Origin: Triops longicaudatus
Lineage: Eukaryota > Arthropoda > Branchiopoda > Notostraca > Triopsidae
Direction: 5' to 3'
Length of the DNA stretch: 64,000 bases
Assembly (NCBI GenBank): GCA_022885665.1
Contig: JAGQDJ010000031.1
Coordinates: forward strand, 186,001-250,000
In this document: piece after piece, positions 49,562 to 59,727 of the stretch
Numbering within the stretch: the first letter of the stretch is position 1
Layout of the letters: every line of letters begins with the position of its first letter
The notes under the pieces: generated by a model
Databases searched by the model: none
The model's input: the letters and a program-made list of their open reading frames with translations, nothing else
Told to the model about the DNA's origin: nothing
Made by a program: the position numbers and the translations under genes

Positions 49562-49881
49562 TATAAGACTTCCAAATAGTTAATCAATAAATTATGAAAA
49601 TAAAGTTGGTCGAAATAAACAAAACACATTTGTGCCTATTTTTTCGCCATTAAATCGCGTTCCTTGGTGAGGAATCGATCTCTTGTACTAAATATTAACA
49701 TTAGTTTCCAACCCTCGATTCGAATTCTATGTAGGTTTCGATACGATATCTAGAACTCGAAGCCGCTTTATAAAGGCGTGCCCGTTTAGCTCAGTGTGTT
49801 TCGAGTGGCGTTACCCTGTGTGTATCCTTGTGATATATTCCGCCACATTTTCCTTCTTTGCACCACTAAAAGTTAAAAAAC
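49562..49881. promoter_or_regulatory. divergent promoter between Ulp1 and the Na,K-ATPase beta gene
   Basis: Only 320 bp separate the two start codons. On the plus side a TATAAA box at 49769-49774 lies 24 bp upstream of the A of an arthropod-type initiator TCAGTG (49791-49796). That predicts a start for the ATPase beta mRNA near 49793 and an 89-nt leader. No matching TATA box is seen for the minus strand, as expected of a housekeeping protease. Confidence 0.6.
49769..49774 (+). promoter_or_regulatory. TATA box of the Na,K-ATPase beta gene
   Basis: TATAAA in the context CTTTATAAAGG, correctly spaced to the TCAGTG initiator at 49791-49796. Confidence 0.6.
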
Positions 49882-52800
49882 ATGGCGGAAAAGAAAGAAG
49901 AATTCTACGCCGCCCCACCAAAACTCTCAGGGTGGGACAGTTTCCGTAATTTTATCTGGAACTCGGACACACACCAATTTTTGGGCCGTACTGGCGGAAG
50001 CTGGGGTAAATATTAAAACATTAAGTTACTTAACTAACACCCTAGGTTTCATTAGCCTGCACCTGTCTCTGCTCCGTCTTACACAAAGTATTATAATGTT
50101 TGCAGTGAGCTTTAAGTCATCGGTACGCGTTTCAAACTCAATGGTTACCCCTTGTGACGTAAAATAGCGACGAAATCTTAAAATAAAAATCTATTTTCGG
50201 TGTAAAAGACGCGTGTCTCCGTCGCTATGCGTAACTTTGCCCTCTTTTTGTCATCGGAAACAAAAAGTGGGCGCCTTGTAATTACTAGCACAGGTTATTC
50301 AACTAAAATCCTATTAAATTGGAGTAAAACAGCAACAAGACGTATTTTCCTAACGAGATAGGGAATACCGAAAATCAATGATTTGACCCTATTGGCGAAC
50401 ACGCAAGCTGGAAGAGTTCGTCACATAGGCGAATAGACAGAGAAGAGAGATCAATAAAGCTTTTCCTCCCAACGCGCAAGTCTTGGATCGTTTTCCCGTT
50501 GTGCAGGTCTTACGAACAAGAAGTACTCTGTAGTAATGTTTCGTAACATCCTTTAAACAATCTAACGAATTCATAACCGACTGAGATTAAGATTAAAAAC
50601 GCTCCGCGAGAAATAAGCGGTTGATAACGCTTGATATCTCTAAAGAACATCATGCTTATTTGGCCGTTCCTTTACAACATTATGCGCTGAAACCTTGTAA
50701 ATGGTTCTGTCGTCTTGTTTCACCTTCTAAAACTAATAAGTGTTATTCCTCAATGCGAAAAAGTTAATGAACAGGGGACAAAGACTTGGCTTGACCTACT
50801 TTTTTACTTTTGATTTTCAAGCTGTCTAACCAGATAACCTTGAGCTCTTAGTATCAAAAAAGAACCTAAAATTTACGAGCTGTTTCGTAGTATTATCTTG
50901 AATGTGTATAGTTAAGATATATTCTTGAGAACGAGAGGTTCCAAGGAAAATATTAATGCGTTTTGCAATAATTCAGGGTAAGTTAGCGTAAAGGGAAAAC
51001 CCCATTAGGTTTCGTACGCTGGGATTTGACTTGCTGAGATGTATCTGAAGATAAGAAAGCTGCTAAGGGGACGTATTTTCCAGCTGGAACCAGTCCTTGT
51101 TACGCTTTGGGCCCCTGTAAGGCTTTTATGTCGAGAGAAAAACCTCTTTCAACCTGTTCTTTAGTTCGGTCTAAGACCGAAGTAAATTACACAAACAAGA
51201 AGTAGCCTGTGGGCAAATGAACCCCCGAACGTTTTACATTTGTGCTGGAAAGTATGCCGAGTCACGTGCTTTTGTCTTATTTTTCGCTACCCGACAAGGG
51301 TTTATTTGCATTAACATGACCTTATTGAAGGTTGAGTGGCTTATCGAGAAAGTAGCTAGTGTTAATTGGTCATTACTTAACAGCTTGTATAATTGGATTT
51401 GCATTTTTGAGCATTGGCTTTGAAATTTAAGACATAGCAGAGTTATAGAAGGACTAAAGGGTAAGAAGCTGTTGTGGAGAAAATGACGGCCTCGATGAAG
51501 GAAGGAAGATACTTAACAGGATTGGATAAGTTTGCACCAGATTTCGTGGGAAGGATGAACTATAGACGGTAGAGCTTAAGGGAAATGTTTAATTCTCAGT
51601 CAGTGGTGAAAAGGCGGCCTAAATGAGGGACAATGGACGCCAGACGTTTTCTCAAGGGGCGTTTGTCATGCAAGTCCACGTAAGATGACGTGAGCTTACA
51701 TTTTTGATGATGCGTTTCGCATGACGTTCGTGTTTTAGGAGGAAAACCGCGGTTTTCTTGCTTAACATGGAAGTGTATACAGAAATCGTAATGAGGAAAT
51801 TTTGGAATTTGATAAACAAAACGATGAAATTGGATAGGGAAATAAACTGGCATGTTCTAAATTTAATTCCTGTAAACCGATTGTTCTGAGGGGTTAAAAA
51901 AATTGTCTTAATATAAAAGGTAGTGTGAAAGGTAGCGTATAAATGACTAGAAGCAGGTCAAGGAAGCTTGTATCACACCAAAAGATTTTTTAAATGCTAG
52001 TAATGCTTAGAATGTTTGCACTGTTAACGGACTTAGTATTAAAAGCTAATAAAAAGATTAACGAAGTTTAAAATTTAGAGTTAGCCAGTAAGATATTTCC
52101 GTTGGGGAATGCAGCAATTCATGGAGAGTTAAAGGGATTATTTCTAGCATACGCATTTAGAAGGTCGATGAGGTTAAACAGTTTTTTTAACGAAGTTTTG
52201 GTTTTATCATATTTTCCGTTGTTTTTATGAAACTCTTGAGAAGGATAGAATATTATAAGATCTTTGAAATATTGTTGACTTTTTGTTAACTTAGTGTCTT
52301 TCCTGTCTTTCAGCTAAGATTGGGTTGTTTTACCTCGTCTTTTACGCCTTCTTGGCTGGTTTTTTCGCCGCCATGCTGATCGTGTTTTACCAGACTTTGG
52401 ATTACCACCAACCGAGATGGCAAAATGCCAACGGTCTTATCGGAACTAATCCAGGTAAGAAAATTGTGTAATATGTTTTTATGTATGTATGTGAGAAGGC
52501 TACACTGGTCAGAGTTAGAAATGTTGAGAGAGCACATGGTAACGGAATTTATTTGTTTGCAAGGTTTGGGATTCCGGCCCATGCCCGATGGCGACCATGT
52601 GGAAAGCACCTTGATCTGGTTTAAACACGGCAGCAGTGGAAACTGGCAGCACTGGTATAACGAACTGGAAAAATTTTTGACACGTGAGTTGTATGAAATT
52701 TTGCCTTTCATGATTTTTCTCGAAGACCAATGGGAGAGCGTGAGAACATTTGATCTTGAGGTTACAACCGGAACGTTCTAGCGTAATAGTGTTGATGTAT

Positions 52801-53649
52801 ATGTTTTCGTGCTTTTCAGCGTACGACACCTTGTCCAGCAGTGGCGAGTATTTCACCAGCTGCAATTTCGACAAATTGCCTGCTGAAAACAAAGTCTGCA
52901 ATTTCGATATCAAATTGTTGGGAAATGCTTGCACCAAGGAAGAAAACTTCGGTTACGAACGTGGCCGTCCTTGCGTTATCCTTAAGTTGAACAAGGTAAA
53001 CAAGAACTGAAATTTTGTACTGTAAGAAAAAAGATTATTTAGTATTACTTAATATTGCAATTTTATCTCTTGTCTATTCGGTATAAGAATTCCGTGAGTT
53101 TGATATCCATCTTATAATTTGTTAGTAAAAAAGGTGACGTTTAAGAGGAGTGAAGGATTAATATCAAATTATATTTTTTTACATACATTTAGATCTATGG
53201 CTGGGTCCCTGAAACATACAACAACAGCAAGGATTTACCAGAAAAGATGCCTGCTGACTTGAAGGAATATATCGCTGATCGCGAAAAACAGAATCCCCTG
53301 TACATGAACATGGTCTGGTTATCTTGCGAAGGCGAAGGTCCCGCTGATCGCGAAAATATCGGCAACATTACGTACACGCCCTTCCGTGGCTTCCCCGGAT
53401 ACTATTTCCCCTACAAAAACATCCCCGGTTATTTAAGCCCTATTGTGGCTATCCAGTTCCAGAAGCCTGAAAGTAATATATAGTTGCTTTTTACCCACTT
53501 GTCTTGAATCAAATTAAATCAAACTTTTACCTATTCTTTATATAGATGGAGTCCTGATTAACATTGAGTGCAAAGCATGGGCCAAGAACATTGATCAAGA
53601 TCGTCAGCGTCGCTTGGGCTCCGTCCACTTCGAATTGTTGATGGATTAA
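49882..53649 (+). CDS. nrv: sodium/potassium-transporting ATPase subunit beta (nervana type)
   Basis: Six exons (49882-50005, 52314-52454, 52564-52683, 52820-52995, 53193-53472, 53546-53649), 314 residues, the usual family length. A short cytosolic N-terminus with the FxxFxWN-like signature (FRNFIWNSDTHQFLGRTGGSW) precedes one transmembrane segment at about residues 45-68 (GLFYLVFYAFLAGFFAAM). The ectodomain has the six conserved cysteines that form three disulfides, and ends GSVHFELLMD. N-glycosylation sites include NNS and NIT. The beta subunit is needed for folding and delivery of the catalytic alpha subunit to the plasma membrane and tunes K+ affinity. In insects, nervana proteins also take part in septate junctions. 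Which paralogue (nrv1, 2 or 3) cannot be settled here. Confidence 0.97.
50006..52313 (+). other. first intron of the Na,K-ATPase beta gene (2.3 kb)
   Basis: Intron between the cytosolic N-terminal exon and the membrane-segment exon. In Drosophila nrv genes the first exon is where isoforms diverge, so an alternative first exon could sit here, but I found no candidate with a clear start and donor. Otherwise featureless. Confidence 0.6.
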
Positions 53650-55148
53650 AATTTTTCCATAAAAAAAAGCCACCTATGAAGAAGTAAAGCAGAATGAACA
53701 ATAGAAAAAAAGAAGGGGAATGCAATAAATCCCGAAAATCGTAGCAGAAAATAAGAAGCAGCTCGTTTTCTTACTTCTTAGATCGTAAAATCATCTCCTC
53801 CCTCTTACTGGTGTTCTTGCTTGTTATGGACTGAAAGAAAGTTTAAAAATGTTAGTCTTTTAGAAGAACGCCCATCCGTATCATTTTTTGCCCTGTTATA
53901 AGTGCAATAGTAAGAAATTTCAGTCATTTTTTTTCGTCTGTTTTTATTTCTTCACTCTCTCTCTCTCTTTTCGCCGCTACTTATACAAACGAATCTGCCA
54001 TTTTTTGTGCATTTTGTTCCCCTGATTCGGATTTTAAATGAAAGAATGTAGTACGTTTTTTGTAGAGAAAACAATTTACCGCACTGAAATACGAATTTTG
54101 CGTTCAAGAAAGAGAAAAGGATAAAGAGAAAGACAATTTTTAGAAATGTAAATGTCCCACCATTTGAAAATAATATAAAAAGGCCTTAAGTTAAAGAAAT
54201 GTCTTATTTCTCATTTTATCGTATTATGTCTTGCAAGTATAGCTCCTTCATCCACTGAGTTCGTGCATAAATGGGGGAAGTCTTATTTACATGGTATTTC
54301 ATACACTAAACGCTGAATGTAACAAACGTGCATTTCATGCATTTTTTTATCACGGGGATCTTTCCGTCTCTCAATTGCGCACTTCCTTGCGTTATTGGTT
54401 TTCACTTATCGGTGACTTATCGAACACAAGTGTGATCTGGTTATCAAAGTCAAAAGAACTTCTCGTTTCTCCGACATCGTAAAGATACGTTAAGCTAGGA
54501 TAGGTCATATACAATCCGTGGATAAAAAGCAAATGTGACAAATGTACCACTGTGTTATAACGAAGTAGGTCTTCTATTTTCTCTCAGTTAAAAGTAACCT
54601 TATTATCCTCCCTCCCCACAAAGAAAAATTTCGTTGCCTTTTCCGGTGACAGTGCGTAGTAGCAAAGGAATGTAAAGCAAGTAACGTGCGTTACACCCGC
54701 AAAGCATCGTAAAACGTACCAAGAATGTAAAGCAAAATTTACGCGAAGCCTGCTAATCGTTGTGAAGAAAACTCGTGTTACCTTTTATTCAAATTTCTTG
54801 AAGACAGTTTCTATTATAGAAAGTAACTACAGCTCTTGATACATATTTTGTTCGCATGCATCGCCGTGCGCTTTTTAGTGTAATTCTGCTTCGAATCGTT
54901 GAGTAGGGCATCTGACACTGTTTCGAGTTTACAAATTCTCCCCAGGGTGTTATGGGCTTGTAAAATTCTCTGTTAACTCTCACGTCCAAGGGACCAGTTC
55001 TTCGGTAGGATTTCGCATTGACCTTCTCGGATGACCCTGATACCGCGAGGAATAGGTCATACGCGAAAGTCATTTTCTACGTAGAACTCATTGCTCTTCA
55101 GTTCCTATAGAATAATGGACGAGTAACTGGAAATAAATGAGGGTTGCA
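53650..55148. other. 3'UTR of the ATPase beta gene and intergenic DNA
   Basis: A purine-rich 3'UTR follows the stop codon. The sequence beyond about 54.2 kb is intergenic, and its open frames (54291-54482 plus, 54789-55073 minus) have no recognisable features. Confidence 0.5.
53724..53729 (+). terminator. candidate poly(A) signal of the ATPase beta gene
   Basis: AATAAA 75 nt after the stop codon. AT-rich sequence further downstream to about 54.2 kb could support longer 3'UTRs. Confidence 0.4.
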
Positions 55149-55318
55149 ATCAGGACCGTACCCAGGTTTTGATTCGGGGGGTGTGTGTGAGGGGGGGGGG
55201 GGGTAACTTATGCAATTTCTGGACACTGTTAGTCGCCTATGCTTACCATTATGATGTTAAAATTTCGGGGAGGGGGATAAAACCCTACAATCCCCCCTGA
55301 TCCGGGGGTGGTTACGAT
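55149..55318. repeat. G-run/C-run repeat with partial inverted symmetry
   Basis: Begins with a CGTACCCAGG-like motif, carries GTGTGTGTGAG and a run of 13 G (55191-55203), and ends with CCCCCC and CCGGGGGTGGTTACGA. The end read in reverse (TCGTAACCACCCCCGG) is loosely similar to the start. Such composition is typical of short dispersed elements in invertebrates. Termini and target site are not resolved. Confidence 0.45.
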
Positions 55319-55575
55319 AGTATTAGTTCTTGTTATAGTAGAGCGTGTAGTCCCTCAAGATCTTTTTTCAGTAAATCCACAGGCTGAACGCACATTGATG
55401 CACAACCTTATGGGTTTACTTTAACGTTCCTTAAAATAAAGGGAACTTACATTGTTTTAAGCGACAGACTAGACATTTCACTATACACTCAGCACTTCGA
55501 AAAATCTCTAATAGAATTAATAATAAAAAAACAAATCAAGACTAAGTTCACATCCGTTATTGACTTCACTTGTCA

Positions 55576-55581
55576 TTTATT
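55576..55581 (-). terminator. candidate poly(A) signal of the zinc-finger gene
   Basis: AATAAA on the minus strand, about 50 nt after the stop codon at 55633-55635. Confidence 0.5.
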
Positions 55582-55632
55582 AATAAATTCTTGAGCCTTT
55601 ATATACAAAAATATGCATTATAATCGTAGATT

Positions 55633-58600
55633 TCAGGATTCCTGCTCTGGTGCAATTGCAGTTTCGCTTTGGAGCTGGCTGAGGTACTCGCTAGCAAATT
55701 GCATGGGATCAACACCTGCTGGCAGTACCCAACAAACGGTCTCTCCGTCTTGCGTTGTAAACTGAATTGTCTTCTGACCTTCTTCACTTGCACCGCCCGT
55801 TAAATTTTCACCAGGGGCAGAGCCTAATTCGAGGTCTACGTTACTCAAAGAATCTAATGCTTCGCTTAAAGGAAGGTCAGTTTCGGGAAAATCTTGGGAA
55901 TTAACAGCTTCGGCGAGTGCGGCTTCGTCCGCCGAGAAGGAAAACGTTGCACTGTCTTGATTAATTGCCGCCAGATTGGCGTTAAAAACATCGGCTTCCA
56001 TAGAATTACGCTAAAAAAAGACATTATTGACGTGCCTTTAGTCAAAGGGCTGTATAATGTAAAAATTCTCACTTCTGGTGTGTCGTTCGCTTCCTCCTCT
56101 TGTAAAGTGACGTAGATAACCCGGGCCAAGTCTTGGTCTGCTGTTGCTGCATTCGCATCGTTGTACTCGAATGTTACTCCATCGTTTACTTCTTTGTGAG
56201 CCTGTAAATTTCAAAAGAAACTTAGAATTACAAGAAGCACGAAACATTTTCGACAGCTTTACTTTGCGGTGTTTCATTAAGTTAGACTTATCAGAGAAGT
56301 TCTTTCCACACACCAGGCAGCTATAAGGCTTCTCACCTTGAAAACACAAGAAGTTCGATCATACAACAACGTTTACGATCAAACGTTACTAAAACAACTA
56401 CGACTGTTGAATGGTATCTCGTAGGATTGAGAATTTTTACACCTAGGCTCATAAATTTGTAATCCATGCATAATTTTACACTAAGTAGAATCTATTAAAT
56501 TAAGTTTAAAACATCAAAGTAACACCTCCGAAACTAGTTTAAGGCATAAATGTGTAAAATATTTATTTCCCAGGGTTGTATTACCTGTGTGAAATCGAAG
56601 ATGTCGTTTCAAAGCTGCCGCCTCTACAAAGGATTTAGGACACCGAGTGCAAGCAAAAGGCTTTACACCATCGTGTCTTCTTATGTGAGCATCGTACGAT
56701 GCCTTATGCAAGAAATCTTTGCCACAATGCTGGCACTTATACGGTTTCTCTCCCGTATGGCGCCTTAAATGAAGCTTTAACTACACGAGAAAAACAGAAA
56801 TAAACAACATAAAACATTTAGTTCAATCACAAGTCAATTCAACTTATTTCAAGTTGCTCTACCGATATACGTTTTCACAACTTAATTTACTTTCAGTCCC
56901 GTAAGCTACTTTTCGTGTTTTTTTTTCTTTTTTTTTTTAACATCAGCTTGAGAATTACCCAAGTCATTACGTCGCATCTAATTTGTAAGTTCGATTAATA
57001 ACTAGCTCACCTGAGACGACGTGACGAAACTGCGACTACAGAATTCACACATAAATGGCCGCTCGCCGGTATGTGTTCGTTCATGCTCTTCTAGATTGCC
57101 CTTCTGCGTAAACGCTTTGCCACAGAAACCACAAACATGCGGCTTTTCGCCAGCGTGCCATCGCATATGCAACTTAAGACCTGTGGAGTGGGACAAGCCC
57201 AGTCCACAAATTTCACATACAAATCGCCTTGCGCCACTGTGGACGTTCTTGTGTGTATGCAGATTTGCTTGAGTTTTAAAGGTTAGACCACAAATTTGAC
57301 AAGCAAACGGCCTAGAGATGGTGATTGTTTATACAAAAATATCACCCGAAGGGAAAAGAGCCGTTTCTAAAAACAGAGTTACCTTTCGCCGGTATGAACA
57401 ACAGAATGCCTTTGCAGAGCTTGTCGGACGCGAAATTCTTTACCACAGATGGTACACATATGTCGCTTCCTCGCCGAATGCGATTCGTAAATGTGCTTCA
57501 ATAGTGTAATTTTCCCCGAGAAAGTCGTTGAACATTTATGACACTTAAAAGAAGTCCCCGAAGCTACTCCAAGAATATCTGTATTTGACAGCGCTTCACA
57601 TTCGGTATTCTAAGCACAAGAGGAAAAAATACGAATTAGTGTTTCAGAAATATTTGAAATATTTGTAAGTTTTCGGTCAGTTAATCTCGTAAATGATATT
57701 CGAGAGAAGATCACCTCAAGATCTGGCATTGAATTAGGATTCGTTTCGGGTAGAACACTTTCTAAATGGCCTTCCATTGTTTGATGAACTAGCAATTCTT
57801 CCCTGCCTTCGAAAACAGTGTTGCATTGTTGGCAAACTGCTAAACTCTCCCCATGAAGCTTCCTACGAAAAGTGTTAGTATAATAAATGAACGGCAAATA
57901 AATGAAACAGCCCGAGAACAAATGTAAGCCTAACACTGAAACACTAGCTAGTTATGTAAAAGGTAACTTTTTATACTTGTGTTTTTCGAAGCGAACTTCA
58001 GTTCGAAATAATTTTCCGCAAAATTCACAAGTATATTTCGCTCTTTTTCTGCGTTTTGTTTTCCGTCTCCCAGAAGCGTTAAATGCGACTCCATCACCAG
58101 TTCCGTCCACTTCTTCATCGTCTTCTTCCACTTCTTCGTCATCTTCAGGCTCTGAAGGGTAAAATAGCAAAGCTATTATTACGTGTACTTAAGCAGTCAT
58201 GTAAATTATAATTTTTCGCACCTGAATGGTTGATCTGTACATCTTGATCTTCAATATTATCTTCCTCCATGAGGTCTTCCTCATCCACTACACCTTCTTC
58301 TTGCAAAATTTTATCTAACTCCTTTCCCTGTACTAAACTCGCAAATTTCTGTGGCGCTTTTCGTCTTCTTCTCCCTGGTCCAGTTTCTTCCGGCTCCAAA
58401 TTAGCTGTCACATCTTTGGAGTTTACAGAATCGGCTTCTACAGGGTCGACATTTTCTTCGTTGGACAAGCCCAACTCTTCAGCTGGTGGGTTGGTATCGG
58501 AAGACACATTTTCAGGAGGTTTGGGCTTGCGAGGCCGCCCACGTTTGCGCTTGGGAAACTCACGACCTTCGGTAGCAAGGGACAACGGATGATCTGTAGG

Positions 58601-59409
58601 ATATAAGATGCTCTGGATATCTACATCTGCCGGTTGGATAGTCGAAAGCTCCTCCTCGAGGCGTTTTTTGGCTTCGTCTTTTACTTCGCGCAGTTTGCGT
58701 TCAATTTCTTCTTTCAGCAAATCACGAAGACGTCTCTGACCAGCCAATAGCAATTTGAAGAACTCCGATGTGGCTTCTATCTGAAGATGGCAGCCTGGAC
58801 ATACGAAGCGTGGGAGTTTCCCATCGTCAGCGACCTAGACAACAGATTCAAATATTATAAAACACTGATTAAACTATTTTAACGAAGGCAAAAAATTCCT
58901 ATTTCATTATTTTTTTTTCGCGTTCTTATTACACACAAATTTATAATGCACTGTATGATATTTCTATAAATACGTGAACGCACACGTGGGTTATTCGTTG
59001 TACAGGCAGCATGGTTCTGTCCGCCTGAGGAATTTTTATATCTTACCTTGTCGTGGAACATCAAACAGAAGTTTTAAGGTACGAATTGACTTTTTGACGG
59101 ATCGTGTTAACATTATTACCGCTATAATCGTCAAAGTGAACATACTATACTTAAAAAATATTATATCACGGAAATACTGGCGTTAGATATAATTCAAGTA
59201 CAAAAGTTACATAAAATTTCCGCGGTTAAATTAACAACGAAATCATATCATTTTACAAGGATAATATAATTATATACTTGAACTGGAAGATAGTGATTTA
59301 TAGTTTCCGCCAACGGAACTTCGTTGTTGTACGGTTCGAAGATAGGCGTTCCGTTTATTACATCGTCGGAGCACAGCCGACACAGATTAGCATTCACTAA
59401 GTCAATCAT
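55633..59409 (-). CDS. ZAD-domain C2H2 zinc-finger protein with eleven fingers
   Basis: Ten exons (59409-59278, 58834-58222, 58151-57977, 57862-57715, 57609-57383, 57311-57011, 56780-56585, 56336-56263, 56201-56073, 56010-55633), 790 residues. A ZAD at the N-terminus has its four zinc-binding cysteines as CRLC (10, 13) and CPGC (56, 59), split by the first intron; this domain mediates dimerisation. An AT-hook (RGRPRKP, 142-148) and a second basic cluster (GPGRRRRKAPQ) come next, then an acidic stretch and a KTKRRKRAK nuclear signal. Eleven C2H2 fingers span about 288-624, the first two and the third with irregular spacing and the later ones joined by TGEKP/TGERP linkers. Several fingers are interrupted by introns. 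An acidic, Gln/Ser-rich C-terminus may activate transcription. It is probably a sequence-specific DNA-binding regulator; the orthologue is not recognised. Confidence 0.93.
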
Positions 59410-59727
59410 TTCTCAAATATATTTAAAATTTAGTTTTTAAATAAATAAAAAAGCCTTTAACATTACGAATTGAAATGTTGTATCTACTGCCTGACATAAA
59501 CATAACAAGCTTTACGAACTACTAAAAAGTGAATCGCCAGCTAGCCTACAGCTTGCCCTTTCCAATTTTTCCTCTAGTTCCTATCGGTTCCTCTTCCTAG
59601 CTTTCCGTTCGACTACAAATAGCTACTGTTACTAGGCAATGTTATGTTTATCGATAAATACCAACCACGTGGTTCAAATTTGAACTACATTTAATTTCAC
59701 GTGGTTTACATTTAATTTCACGCGAAA
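59410..59727. promoter_or_regulatory. divergent promoter of the zinc-finger gene and PELP1 with DRE and E-boxes
   Basis: Start codons are 318 bp apart. The interval holds a perfect DRE (TATCGATA, 59649-59656), two CACGTG E-boxes (59666-59671 and 59698-59703), a 12-bp palindrome AACCACGTGGTT (59663-59674) and an overlapping 14-bp palindrome GTTCAAATTTGAAC (59672-59685). It also holds a direct repeat of CATTTAATTTCACG (from 59688 and 59710). DRE and E-boxes are known insect promoter elements of growth genes; there is no TATA box. Confidence 0.6.

Noticed and set aside
52310..52937. Minus-strand ORFs of 133 and 140 codons over the ATPase beta exons
   Set aside because: Antisense to well-supported exons 2 to 4 of the beta subunit.
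54789..55073. 94-codon minus-strand ORF between the ATPase beta and zinc-finger genes
   Set aside because: No domain, no downstream exon in phase and no similarity recognised.
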